In this document: piece after piece, positions 27,879 through 36,099 of the stretch
How positions within the stretch are numbered: the stretch's first letter is position 1
How the letters are laid out: every line of letters starts with the position of its first letter
Assembly (NCBI GenBank): GCA_027943745.1
Contig: AP025763.1
Location: 1,054,001-1,118,000, forward strand
Direction: 5' to 3'
Length of the DNA: 64,000 bases
Source: Neptuniibacter victor
GTDB lineage: Bacteria > Pseudomonadota > Gammaproteobacteria > Pseudomonadales > Balneatricaceae
Notes under the pieces: generated by a model
The model's database searches: none
What the model was told of the DNA's origin: nothing
Seen by the model: only the letters and a program-made list of their open reading frames with translations
Position numbers and translations under genes: made by a program

Positions 27879-28883
27879 TTAAACACTGCTGGTTTGATAC
27901 GCACTGGGAGCGACACCGGTCCAGTTTTTGAACGCTCGGCAGAATGCTGCTTGTTCGGTGAAACCGATCAGTTCGCTGGTTTCAGCGACGGTGAGAGACT
28001 CCTCTGTGAGTAAGCGAATAGCAATGTCACAGCGGACGCGATCTTTGATCTGTTGGTAGCTGCTCCCTTCCTCTTTTAACTTACGACGTAATGTCCGAGA
28101 GGTCATATGCAGGCAGCAAGCGACCTCTTCTAGTGTGGCTGCTTGTTCTACGCCTTTGTTTAGAATGAGGCGTTGAACTTGAATGCTAAGACTATTGTTT
28201 TCACCAACGCGGCGTAAGACCTCAAGAGGGGATTGGCGCAAAAAACATTCAAGCTCCATCAGATCTCGTACCCGTGGCAGATTCAGCATTTTGCTGCTGA
28301 AGGTAAATCCCGCTGTGGGCTGATCAAACTGCAGTTGTTCGCCAAACATCGGAAGATACTCTTCGGAATGCGCTGGGGCGGGATAATTGAATCGGGTGGA
28401 GTGGATGGTGAGTTGGCTGTTGATAAGCCAGCTGCTGAATCGCTGCCACATCAGGAGTAGAAACTCTTGCAGCAGGTGATCAGGATCTAACTCTGGTCGT
28501 ATCAAGGTAATACTCATATCCACCTGGTCGCCATCGATCGTCATGGCGAACGCTATCTCATCCTGAACCGCATTATAAAAGCGCACACTTTGTTGCAGCA
28601 TCGCCCCGAGGGTTTTTAGCTGGAACTGGGATTCCATCATTAGGGCAAACACACCGTTCTTACAAGGGCGTTCAGTAAGTCCCATAAATTCATCACCGGT
28701 GGCGCGCCACACCGCTTTGATGAGATTAGCGAGTTGAACTTCAGTAATACGTGCTTTGGGTTTATGCATCAATTCGGCAGGCACGGCTGCGCGGGTTAGC
28801 AGCGCTTGTGGGTCATAACCCTGTTTCGTCGCGCCATGGAGGCAAGCTTGGATGTAGTGATTAGAGACTAGTTTCTTTTTCAT
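27879..28883 (-). CDS. AraC-family regulator (arabinose-binding-like domain type)
   Basis: A 334-residue protein: N-terminal PF12625-type sensing domain (YIQACLHGATKQGYDPQALLTRAAVP, then NLIKAVWRATGDEFMGL) and C-terminal double HTH (TLEEVACCLHMTSRTLRRKLKEEGSSYQQIKDRV ... VAETSELIGFTEQAAFCRAFKNWTG). This subgroup (OruR/ArgR/MmsR-like) governs catabolic genes. It is divergent from the acyl-CoA dehydrogenase gene and behind the ligase gene, so it probably activates this acyl-CoA module. Confidence 0.88.
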   Translation of the reverse strand: MKKKLVSNHYIQACLHGATKQGYDPQALLTRAAVPAELMHKPKARITEVQLANLIKAVWRATGDEFMGLTERPCKNGVFALMMESQFQLKTLGAMLQQSVRFYNAVQDEIAFAMTIDGDQVDMSITLIRPELDPDHLLQEFLLLMWQRFSSWLINSQLTIHSTRFNYPAPAHSEEYLPMFGEQLQFDQPTAGFTFSSKMLNLPRVRDLMELECFLRQSPLEVLRRVGENNSLSIQVQRLILNKGVEQAATLEEVACCLHMTSRTLRRKLKEEGSSYQQIKDRVRCDIAIRLLTEESLTVAETSELIGFTEQAAFCRAFKNWTGVAPSAYQTSSV

Positions 28884-29122
28884 AGTAAGTCGTGATTTCC
28901 CCGCGTGAAGAGAGCATACCCTGTTGCTGTTTTAGGTACAAAAAAGTAGTGGGCATGATTGATCACCCGTAGCTAACTGATGCGATATGGTCGTTTTTAT
29001 CAAACAGATTGTCTTTATCAGTCATAGCTTTGCTGTCGGGCTTAACCGGATACTCGAGCACAATACAAAATGATCCGGTTGGTTACGGCTGTCTTTGAAT
29101 GCCGTTATGTAAGGAACTGATA

Positions 29123-30268
29123 ATGAGCAATACAGATAGTGAAGAGTTAGCGCTGTTTCGGGATATGACCCAGCGAGCACTGCAAAAAGAGGTGGCTCCC
29201 CATTATGAAACGTGGGAGCAAAACGAGGTTATGCCAAGATCTATTTGGCATACCCTCGGTCAAGCCGGCATGCTTTGTGTTGATCTGCCCGAAGCTTATG
29301 GTGCGGCGAGTGCTTCATTTGAAATTGCTCAAATGGTCTTGGGTGAGATGGCACAAATGGGCTATGGCGGTTTAGCCAGTAGCTACAATATTCATTCCAA
29401 TATTGTTGCCCCTTATATCTTTCATCAAGGTAGTGATGCTCAGAAACAACGGTGGTTGCCTAAAATGGTGAGTGGTGATGTTGTGGGGGCTATCGCCATG
29501 ACAGAACCGGGGTCAGGGAGTGATCTAGCAGCGCTACGCACAAGTGCGGTAAGGGAGGGTGACGAATGGGTGATCAACGGCTCAAAAACGTTTATAACCA
29601 ATGGCTTATTGGCCGATTTGGTGATTGTCTGTGCTTCGACAAATCCTTCTGCTGGTGCAAAAGGGATCTCCCTTTTTCTGGTTGATACGTCGTTGCCGGG
29701 GTTCTCGCGTGGCAAAGGAATTCGCAAGATTGGTCAGCATAGCAGTGATACCGCTGAGTTATTTTTCGATAACCTGCGGCTACCCGCTGATGCGCTATTA
29801 GGCGAGGAAAATCGTGGCTTCTTTTACCTGATGGAAGAGCTACCAAGAGAACGGTTGGGCTGTGCTACTCAAGCGATTTTTGCCACCGATGGCGCTTTAG
29901 CACTGACCTTGGACTATGTTCAGGAACGTAAGGCCTTTGGCCAGACGGTAGGAAGCTTTCAAAATACCCGTTTTAAATTAGCAGAGATCAAAACCCAGTT
30001 AGAGCTGTGCCGTGCTTATTATCAGCAATGTATGGATAAACATATCCAGGGCGCGATGACCGTAGAGGATGCTGCACTGCTTAAACTCAGTTCCACCGAG
30101 ATGCAGTGTACGGCTGCCGATCAGTGTCTACAGCTCTTTGGTGGCTATGGTTACACCAGCGAATATCCAATCTCACGATTCTATGTCGATGCCCGTGTGC
30201 AGACGATTTATGCCGGTACCTCTGAAATTATGAAAGAAGTGATTGCTCGCCCAATGCTGGGTCGTTAA
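29123..30268 (+). CDS. acyl-CoA dehydrogenase, LCAD/IVD-like
   Basis: A 381-residue flavoprotein: MTEPGSGSDLAALRTSAVREGDEWVINGSKTFITNG for FAD binding, KAFGQTVGSFQNTRFKLAEI, and a tail YAGTSEIMKEVIARPMLGR. Like long-chain and isovaleryl-CoA dehydrogenases it has alanine, not glutamate, in the YxGT motif. Their alternative base (Glu about 254-255) aligns with Asp256 here (ATDGALAL), an unusual substitution. ATG 29123 follows an AAGGAAC ribosome-binding site; an earlier frame start lacks one. It is followed 24 bp on by the thiolase gene. Confidence 0.87.
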   Translation: MSNTDSEELALFRDMTQRALQKEVAPHYETWEQNEVMPRSIWHTLGQAGMLCVDLPEAYGAASASFEIAQMVLGEMAQMGYGGLASSYNIHSNIVAPYIFHQGSDAQKQRWLPKMVSGDVVGAIAMTEPGSGSDLAALRTSAVREGDEWVINGSKTFITNGLLADLVIVCASTNPSAGAKGISLFLVDTSLPGFSRGKGIRKIGQHSSDTAELFFDNLRLPADALLGEENRGFFYLMEELPRERLGCATQAIFATDGALALTLDYVQERKAFGQTVGSFQNTRFKLAEIKTQLELCRAYYQQCMDKHIQGAMTVEDAALLKLSSTEMQCTAADQCLQLFGGYGYTSEYPISRFYVDARVQTIYAGTSEIMKEVIARPMLGR

Positions 30269-30291
30269 GCGCAAAATAAAGGATAATCCGT

Positions 30292-31479
30292 ATGAAATTA
30301 AGCGATGTAGTTATTGTTGATGGTGTGCGAACGGCCATTGGATCGTTTGGGGGAAGTTTGTCTAGTTTGTCGCCCGCTGAACTTGGCACCGCCGCGGCCA
30401 AAGAGGCGATTCGCCGCTCGGGGATACCGGCGAGTGAGATCGATCACTCCGTGTTCGGTCATATCATTACTACCTGCCCTCAAGATGCATACCTAGCCAG
30501 AGATATCGCGTTGCAATCGGGTTTGCGGGAATCATCAGCAGCTGTGAATGTTAACCGACTCTGTGGATCTTCAGTTCAGTCGGTGATCTCAGCGGCACAG
30601 CTGTTATTGATGGGCGATAGCAAAGTCGCTTTGGCGGGTGGGGCCGAAAGTATGAGTCGTGGCGCCTATTTGATGCCGGATGCGCGTAATGGCAGCCGTA
30701 TGGGCGACAGTAAGATTGTAGATCTGACGTTAGGTATTCTCAGTGACCCGTTCGATAGCGGACATATGGGGATAACCGCCGAGAATATTGCTGCACAGCA
30801 AGGGTACAGCCGCGAAGATCTGGATCGATTTTCAGAAGAGAGCCACAGCCGAGCCTGTGCTGCAATTGATAAGGGTTACTTTAAAGATCAGATCGTAGCG
30901 ATAAAGGTAAAACAAGGCCGTAAAACCTTTGTTTTTGATAGCGATGAGCACCCAAGAGCAGGCACAACCCAAGAGAGTTTGGCTAAGTTAAGACCCGCCT
31001 TTAAAAAAGATGGCATTGTAACGCCAGGAAATGCCTCGGGTCTTAACGATGGTGGCGCCGCGGTAGTGATGACCACAATGCAAGAAGCGCAGCAGCGAGG
31101 CCTATCCCCGCGCTGTCGCATCTTCAGTTATGCGTTTGCAGGTGTTGAACCTAGATTGATGGGATTAGGACCTGTTCCCGCGGTTAAGCAGGCACTGAAT
31201 AATGCGGGACTGAGTATTCAAGATATGGATGTTATCGAATCGAATGAAGCCTTTGCAGCGCAAGCGATGGCGGTCACCGAGCTGCTAGAGATGCCTGTGG
31301 ATAAAGTAAATCCGAACGGCGGCGCAGTAGCACTAGGCCACCCGGTGGGCGCAACAGGTTCAATTATCATCGTTAAAGCGATGGCCGAATTAGATCGCAT
31401 AGATGGACGTTTCGGATTAATCACCATGTGCATCGGAGGCGGGCAGGGGATCGCATTGATCATCGAACGGCTGAAGTAA
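30292..31479 (+). CDS. acetyl-CoA acetyltransferase/thiolase
   Basis: A 395-residue thiolase with the acyl-accepting Cys91 (NRLCGSSVQS), the NGGAVALGHPVGATGS histidine loop (about 345-360) and the second catalytic cysteine in MCIGGGQGIA near the C-terminus. All catalytic residues are present. It follows an acyl-CoA dehydrogenase gene and faces an acyl-CoA ligase gene. No hydratase or 3-hydroxyacyl-CoA dehydrogenase gene is seen, so those steps must be supplied from elsewhere. Start has an AAAGGATAATCC ribosome-binding region. Confidence 0.92.
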   Translation: MKLSDVVIVDGVRTAIGSFGGSLSSLSPAELGTAAAKEAIRRSGIPASEIDHSVFGHIITTCPQDAYLARDIALQSGLRESSAAVNVNRLCGSSVQSVISAAQLLLMGDSKVALAGGAESMSRGAYLMPDARNGSRMGDSKIVDLTLGILSDPFDSGHMGITAENIAAQQGYSREDLDRFSEESHSRACAAIDKGYFKDQIVAIKVKQGRKTFVFDSDEHPRAGTTQESLAKLRPAFKKDGIVTPGNASGLNDGGAAVVMTTMQEAQQRGLSPRCRIFSYAFAGVEPRLMGLGPVPAVKQALNNAGLSIQDMDVIESNEAFAAQAMAVTELLEMPVDKVNPNGGAVALGHPVGATGSIIIVKAMAELDRIDGRFGLITMCIGGGQGIALIIERLK

Positions 31480-31500
31480 TATCGAGATTGTTCGCTAACA

Positions 31501-31646
31501 AATCGCGCCGGGTCGGTCCTCCTACAATATGTGCACTGTTATAATTTATGAGTGCTGTGGGAGGTGCTGTGGGAGGTGCTGTGTGGGAAATGCATGTGAG
31601 AGGTGTTTATGTGGGGGGTGTTTTGTGGGAGGCGCGACTCCGATAG
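31501..31646. repeat. REP-like palindromes with tandem GTGGGAGGTGCT units
   Basis: A minus-strand copy aatcgcgccgggtcggtcctcctaca is followed by several direct copies of gctgtgggaggt and a final gtgggaggcgcgactc. Same family as the cluster at 26020. It fills most of the gap between the thiolase gene and the lipoprotein gene. Confidence 0.75.
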
Positions 31647-31782
31647 TCTCTTTCTTACCTGAAGTAGCTCAGTCCCTGAGTGAAGTTTGTTTCTCTATGG
31701 ATTCTACAAGGGATTGTTGAATCCAATAAGTTAGCATGTTTGAATGGGGCCGCTAATAATTATAATCAAAGGACTTGATTGC

Positions 31783-32286
31783 ATGGCGATAATTAAAAGG
31801 ATTTTTTTTACTGCTTTTTTTATCTTTGTTATTTCTGGTTGTGTAACGAGTAATAAGCAGCCCCTCACTTCTGTTCGCTTACCATTAGATGGTTCATTCC
31901 TCGCGCTTGATGTTAAACATGATGATCAGATTCTTGCCGGCGATTTTTTTCTCTTAAAAAGTGGAAAAGAGTATGTAAGCTTACAAAAGGCTGATACAAG
32001 AGAAGAATTCAAACTCTGGGGTATAAGTACAGTTGATTATCTTAATCAACTGTACGGCGAAGCATCGCCTGATATTAAGGATATAGCAATGGCTAAAAAT
32101 GCATTGTCTAATAGTATCCTTGAATCAAAGTTACTTACCCATAAAAACTACTTTGCTGTTTATCATAGAGAGTCCGACAATAGAGAGAGGATCTTTTTTA
32201 CAGATAAGCTGAAGCAATCAAAAATTTATTATATTTTGGAAACACGAGGGAAGGATGCCCTTAAGATATTCTATGGAGAGAATTAA
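31783..32286 (+). CDS. hypothetical lipoprotein
   Basis: A 167-residue protein with a lipoprotein signal peptide (IFFTAFFIFVISGC, lipobox ISGC). The ATG at 31783 is chosen because AAAGGA lies 9 nt upstream and it starts the signal peptide directly. The mature domain (LPLDGSFLALDVKHDDQILAGDFFLLKSGKEYVSL) has no family I recognise. The following gene begins immediately after its stop, implying co-translation. Composition is more AT-rich than the flanking metabolic genes, consistent with an accessory origin. Confidence 0.6.
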   Translation: MAIIKRIFFTAFFIFVISGCVTSNKQPLTSVRLPLDGSFLALDVKHDDQILAGDFFLLKSGKEYVSLQKADTREEFKLWGISTVDYLNQLYGEASPDIKDIAMAKNALSNSILESKLLTHKNYFAVYHRESDNRERIFFTDKLKQSKIYYILETRGKDALKIFYGEN

Positions 32287-32619
32287 ATGTCTATACCTCA
32301 AGACGATCAAAAGTACGCGCGTGCCATTTTAAAAGCTTTTTATGGACAGGATGTATCCGAAGGTATTCAAATTAATGACCGTACGATAGACATCATAGGT
32401 CAGATGTTAGAGAAAGCTTATAGCTGCACTGAACTTATTGAACTCGTTCCTAGGCCAGTATCACCCGTTGGTGCGCGGCCTGGAGTTAAATGGGCCTTGA
32501 GGCAGATTAGAAAAACGGGTCGAAAACTGTTGAGTAACCCAAATGCTGAAGTGTCGTTGACTTGTAAAAAAGTAATTGCTTTAAGTTTCAGAGGGCGGCT
32601 AGAGATGACAGGCTTATAA
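32287..32619 (+). CDS. hypothetical protein, 110 aa
   Basis: The ATG abuts the stop of the lipoprotein gene (TAAATG), so the two are translationally coupled. The protein is soluble, helical and basic toward the C-terminus (KWALRQIRKTGRKLL). No recognised domain. A functional pair with the lipoprotein is suggested by arrangement only. Confidence 0.55.
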   Translation: MSIPQDDQKYARAILKAFYGQDVSEGIQINDRTIDIIGQMLEKAYSCTELIELVPRPVSPVGARPGVKWALRQIRKTGRKLLSNPNAEVSLTCKKVIALSFRGRLEMTGL

Positions 32620-32662
32620 GGTTAGTTGTTCAAAGTGAGACCTTTTTTATGAGAGGTTCTTT

Positions 32663-32701
32663 TTGGGAAGTGCTTTGTGGGAGGCGCGACTCGCGGCGAT
32701 G
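32663..32701 (+). repeat. single REP-like unit
   Basis: tttgtgggaggcgcgactcgcggcgatg, nearly identical to the last unit of the cluster at 26165-26193. Confidence 0.75.
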
Positions 32702-32730
32702 TTATTGATGTTTCTGATGTTTTCTATTTA

Positions 32731-32872
32731 TAGGCTTTCAGCCTTTAAGGGGAGACAACAGAGCTCTCCCCTTAAGAATATTTTCTCGTAAAAAAGCCGC
32801 CTTTCCTTGTGTCGCTTCGTTCCATACTCTGCGTTTCTCAAATTCAGTGGAACGGATATAAACTCGCATTTT
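32731..32872 (-). repeat. dispersed structured repeat, copy A (truncated)
   Basis: Shares with copies B-E the block aaggggagagct..tctcccctt, aaggcggct and gagaaacgcagag, but lacks the distal TTTGACGCAGCCGAGTATCG end. Oriented on the minus strand. Confidence 0.75.
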
Positions 32873-32903
32873 TAATCTTACCTATCGTTCACTCTTGATC
32901 TTC

Positions 32904-32919
32904 TAGGTCAATTGTCCTA
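32904..32919. promoter_or_regulatory. candidate TetR operator 1
   Basis: TAGGTCAATTGTCCTA, a near-perfect dyad differing from operator 2 at only a few central bases; it lies 26 bp upstream of that site. Confidence 0.65.
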
Positions 32920-32929
32920 ATATTTTAAA

Positions 32930-32945
32930 TAGGACGGTTGTCCTA
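32930..32945. promoter_or_regulatory. candidate TetR operator 2
   Basis: TAGGACGGTTGTCCTA, with dyad arms TAGGAC/GTCCTA, 31 bp before the TetR-family gene's start. Two matching palindromes suggest autoregulation. Confidence 0.7.
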
Positions 32946-32975
32946 TTTTTTTGGTTGATGTTCGGAGGTGTTTTG

Positions 32976-33569
32976 GTGGCCAATAAGCTAACCCGAGATC
33001 GTATTGTCGATAAGGCTGATCAGCTGTTTTACGAGCAGGGGTTTGAGCACACATCTTTTGCGCAAATAGCCGAAGCTCTAGGTATTTCCCGAGGAAACTT
33101 TTATTACCACTTCAAGACAAAAGACGAAATCCTAGATGAGGTCATCGGTCATCGACTTGTTCGTACGAACTCAATGCTTGAAAGCTGGGCGCTAGAAGGC
33201 GAGACCCCGATGGATCGTATCCGCAGTTTCATCAATATTTTAGTAATGAATCGGGCCAAAATTAAACGTTATGGTTGTCCGGTAGGGACGCTTTGCAGTG
33301 AGCTTTCGAAGCTTGCTCATCCCGAAAAAGAGCATGCTAACGAGCTGTTTACGTTATTTAGAACCTGGTTGCGTCGACAATTTGAGCAATTGGGCCATTC
33401 TGATGAGGCCGATGAACTGGCAATGCACTTGTTAGCACTCAGTCAAGGAATAGCAACCCTTTCTAGTGCATTCCAAGATGAGAAGTTTATTTACAGTGAG
33501 GTAAACCGTCTGAATGAGTGGCTAGCCTCCTTAACCGTCGCAACCAATACTCAATCGGAGGTGCATTAA
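32976..33569 (+). CDS. TetR-family repressor
   Basis: A 197-residue protein with the TetR helix-turn-helix in its first 50 residues (DRIVDKADQLFYEQGFEHTSFAQIAEALGISRGNFYYHFKTKDEIL) and a C-terminal ligand domain. GTG 32976 is preferred because GGAGGT lies 6 nt upstream. Its stop overlaps the next ATG (TAATG). Two 16-bp palindromes just upstream are its likely operators, so it probably represses itself and the downstream yciI-like and tag genes. The ligand is unknown. Confidence 0.9.
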   Translation: MANKLTRDRIVDKADQLFYEQGFEHTSFAQIAEALGISRGNFYYHFKTKDEILDEVIGHRLVRTNSMLESWALEGETPMDRIRSFINILVMNRAKIKRYGCPVGTLCSELSKLAHPEKEHANELFTLFRTWLRRQFEQLGHSDEADELAMHLLALSQGIATLSSAFQDEKFIYSEVNRLNEWLASLTVATNTQSEVH

Positions 33570-33859
33570 TGTTTGTCGTTCTTCTACGGTTCTCAAAAAA
33601 TAAGAGTCAGGCCAGTGATTTTATGGAGGCGCATAATCGTTGGATAAAGTGTGGTTTTGACGATCAGGTTTTCTTAATGGTTGGGAGCCTTCAACCCGGT
33701 CTAGGCGGATCTATTCTTGTTCATGGTGAATCGAGAGAGGTTCTCGAGAATCGAGTTAATCAAGACCCGTTTGTGATTGAGAAAGTTGTTACGGCAGAAA
33801 TCCTTGAAATTGATCCTAAAAGAACAGATCAACGTCTGGACTTTCTTCTAGCTAATTGA
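33569..33859 (+). CDS. YciI-like protein
   Basis: A 96-residue ferredoxin-fold protein of the YCII family: MFVVLLRFSKNKSQASDFMEAHNRWI, FLMVGSLQPGLGGSILVHGES, and DPFVIEKVVTAEILE. YciI-like proteins are small dimeric enzymes or ligand carriers, some with hydrolase activity on chlorinated compounds; the substrate here is unknown. The start overlaps the TetR stop by one base and has a CGGAGG ribosome-binding site, so an upstream in-frame ATG inside the TetR gene is rejected. Confidence 0.85.
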   Translation: MFVVLLRFSKNKSQASDFMEAHNRWIKCGFDDQVFLMVGSLQPGLGGSILVHGESREVLENRVNQDPFVIEKVVTAEILEIDPKRTDQRLDFLLAN

Positions 33860-33871
33860 GGATGAGTAACG

Positions 33872-34486
33872 ATGAGTTCTACAGTTCAAGGTCCTGATGG
33901 AGAACTTCGTTGCAGCTGGTGTTCGGCCGCTCCTGAGTTCTTTGAGTATCACGATAATGAATGGGGCTATCCAGTTGACGACGATAATAGACTGTTTGAA
34001 AAACTATGCCTTGAAAGTTTTCAATCCGGTCTGAGTTGGCGAACGATTCTGGCTAAACGAGATAACTTTCGAGCAGCGTTTTCAAATTTCGATTTCAATG
34101 TGGTGGCAAATTACAATGAATCAGATATTGAGCGATTGCTAGAGAATAAAGGAATTGTTAGGCATAGAGGGAAGATTGAAGCTGTCATCAACAATGCAAG
34201 AAGAGCACGGGAACTTGTACAACAGGAAGGTTCACTCGCTGCCTATTTTTGGCGATTCGAGCCCGACGAGAATAGTTTGCTTGAACCTCAGACTGCATCA
34301 ACGTCAGAAGAATCCATTGCAATGTCAAAGGCGTTAAAAAAGAAGGGGTGGAAGTTCGTAGGCCCCACGACCCTCTATGCTTTTATGCAGGCAATGGGGC
34401 TTATAAATGACCACTCTGAAGGATGTGTGTTCAGGGAAAAAGTTGAACTGGCACGGAAAAACTTCAAAAGGCCTAGGCGCGTATAA
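33872..34486 (+). CDS. tag: DNA-3-methyladenine glycosylase I
   Basis: A 204-residue HhH-superfamily glycosylase of the Tag type: CSWCSAAPEFFEYHDNEWGYPVDDDNRLFEKLCLESFQSGLSWRTIL at the N-terminus, with the Tag-specific zinc-snap residues (N-terminal Cys and His; His and Cys in NDHSEGCVF) and the KGWKFVGPTTLYAFMQAMG motif. It removes 3-methyladenine from alkylated DNA. It follows the YciI-like gene by 12 bp in a TetR-led unit, an uncommon setting that hints at inducible alkylation or electrophile defence. Confidence 0.93.
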   Translation: MSSTVQGPDGELRCSWCSAAPEFFEYHDNEWGYPVDDDNRLFEKLCLESFQSGLSWRTILAKRDNFRAAFSNFDFNVVANYNESDIERLLENKGIVRHRGKIEAVINNARRARELVQQEGSLAAYFWRFEPDENSLLEPQTASTSEESIAMSKALKKKGWKFVGPTTLYAFMQAMGLINDHSEGCVFREKVELARKNFKRPRRV

Positions 34487-34585
34487 TCGTTTAGTAAGTG
34501 GTTTCCAGTCTCACTTTACGCTCCACTCAGGCCCTTGTACATCAAGATGTTATGCATCTCCGCTACCCAATGTAGAGTATTGAAT

Positions 34586-34951
34586 ATGAAAATGAATTAT
34601 TTTGTTTTTGGAACAAATAACAAAGAAAAGGCAGTCGCGTTCTATGATGAGTTATTTGATGGGTGTGGTTTAAGCAAAATTCATGATGAGGGACGAATGA
34701 CCCTTTGGGGAAATAAAGACTTCATGTTTGCCATCGCAGAGCCCTTTGATGAAGAGCCCGCATCGAACGGGAATGGGACTATGCTTGGGTTTCATGTCGA
34801 TTCAATTGAAGAAGTGGATCGCTTACATCAAAGAGCACTTGATTTAGGCGGTGTTAGTGAAGGTGAGCCTCGCATTCGTTCTAACATGCATTCGGCTTAT
34901 GTCAGGGATTTAGATAGTAATAAAATCTGTTTTTATACAAGTAATGCTTAA
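34586..34951 (+). CDS. VOC (glyoxalase/bleomycin-resistance fold) protein
   Basis: A 121-residue single VOC domain: MNYFVFGTNNKEKAVAFYDELFDGCG, RMTLWGNKDFMFAIAEPFD, GTMLGFHVDSIEEVDRLHQRALDLGG, and YVRDLDSNKICFYTSNA. The metal-binding Glu/His pattern is only partly kept. ATG 34586 is chosen because it starts at the conserved first strand. It lies 99 bp after tag on the same strand and may be co-transcribed. Function unknown; a detoxification role with the preceding genes is possible. Confidence 0.8.
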   Translation: MKMNYFVFGTNNKEKAVAFYDELFDGCGLSKIHDEGRMTLWGNKDFMFAIAEPFDEEPASNGNGTMLGFHVDSIEEVDRLHQRALDLGGVSEGEPRIRSNMHSAYVRDLDSNKICFYTSNA

Positions 34952-34953
34952 TC

Positions 34954-35156
34954 TTTAAAGCCAAAGGCTTCGCCCTCAAGGGGAAACAACAGCTCTTCCC
35001 CTTAAAAATCCCCTAGCCGCCTTTCCTTGCCTGCGGTTCCCTGTGTTTCTCGATGGCTAAGGTATGGCTCTAAACTCGCTGCGCTCAGACAACGATCCAT
35101 GTAACCCTTAGCAATCTGCGATACTCGGCAGCGTCAAAGGAGGATGGTTTGTGCCA
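34954..35156 (-). repeat. dispersed structured repeat, copy B
   Basis: Reverse complement of copies C and E, about 93% alike by eye to copy C. With copy C it forms an inverted pair bracketing the AT-rich cassette segment 35157-37960. Its inner end reads TGGCACAAAC, as does copy C's. Confidence 0.88.
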
Positions 35157-35313
35157 AGTTTTAGGTCTAAATTGACTGTTTATATTTCCAGTATATTTTT
35201 TAGATAGCAATAACAGTGCTGGTTTTACCATCTAAAGAGGCCGGAAGAATGCTTGTTTTGCTACCTAGACTAAGTTACAAATGTAAGTAAATCAGACAGA
35301 TGGATGTCTGGCT

Positions 35314-35488
35314 CGGGTAGATATACGGAGCCTTCTTTTATAGGTAAGTGTATATCAATTGTTAATAGGCCTGCGCGGTTTGTCACGGAAGATGAAGATG
35401 CATCTCTCTTGTTTCTCTTTCCTTTTCAAATAACTACATCTGTTTTTTATAAATATAATCGCGGGTAGATATACGGATCCCCGTATAT
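35314..35488. promoter_or_regulatory. duplicated CGGGTAGATATACGGA motif and hairpin upstream of membrane-protein gene
   Basis: The 16-mer occurs at 35314-35329 and 35462-35477. The second copy extends into the dyad atatacgg / ccgtatat (35469-35488). It lies 40 bp before the next gene and may be an operator or promoter element. The rest of 35157-35527 holds no gene I can support. Confidence 0.45.
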
Positions 35489-35527
35489 ACAAATGTTATA
35501 TTCACCTTGTAAATCGGAGCGTTTGAG

Positions 35528-35950
35528 TTGTTTCTGAGAATAATAAAATATACGGTTGTGCTGTTGTTAGTTTCATCTGCCTTTTGGTTGTATAAATTAA
35601 TCGAGGATAAAGATTACTCGCATCTTTTAACTTTTATCTTTGGTGCACTTTCGGTTTATATCGGTACTCTTTCTACTACCAGTGGAAGTTGGAGCATGAA
35701 GGGTGTTGGAAAGCGCACGCCCGGCTGGACTGCAGTAATCGTACTTCCCTTATTAATGGTCATATTACTTTCAATTACTCCTGGGTTAATCAGTGCATTT
35801 GATGATTGGAGTGGACTAATAAGAGAGTCGGGATATAGAGCAGTATTATCTTGGTCATTTTTTAATTGGACTATGTGGCTAGCTTTAGGAGGAAGTTTTA
35901 TTTTCTTTGTAACTGTAGCGACTCAAGTCTATTTGAAAAAAAATAGTTGA
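35528..35950 (+). CDS. small four-helix membrane protein, likely gene-cassette cargo
   Basis: A 140-residue protein starting at TTG with GGAG 8 nt upstream. It has hydrophobic segments at about 7-24, 33-50, 68-90 and 108-133. No family is recognised. The region is AT-rich compared with the metabolic genes. Its stop lies 20 bp before an attC site, the usual spacing of a cassette gene and its attC, so it is probably cargo of an upstream cassette whose own left attC I could not find. Confidence 0.6.
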   Translation: MFLRIIKYTVVLLLVSSAFWLYKLIEDKDYSHLLTFIFGALSVYIGTLSTTSGSWSMKGVGKRTPGWTAVIVLPLLMVILLSITPGLISAFDDWSGLIRESGYRAVLSWSFFNWTMWLALGGSFIFFVTVATQVYLKKNS

Positions 35951-35970
35951 TTACCTATGCGATGGGTAAA

Positions 35971-36069
35971 TATAACAAGCACTTTAAACGGAACAAAAAC
36001 AGTTGGCTACGTTTCGCTCCGCTACACATTATAGCCAACAATTTTTGTTCGCTTAAGTGGGCGTTATGG
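35971..36069 (+). repeat. attC-like integron recombination site 1
   Basis: The left arm TATAACAAGCACTTTAAACG and the right arm CGCTTAAGTGGGCGTTAT are near-complementary across about 26 nt, with inner arms gaacaaaaac / atttttgttc and agttggct / agccaaca and a loop containing a second small palindrome. The ending CTTAAGTGGGCGTTATG is typical of Vibrio-type attC sites. R' box at 36063-36069 (GTTATGG) deviates from GTTRRRY at two positions. Confidence 0.82.
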
Positions 36070-36099
36070 GGCACTCTAAATTGGTGGTAATTCAGGTAG

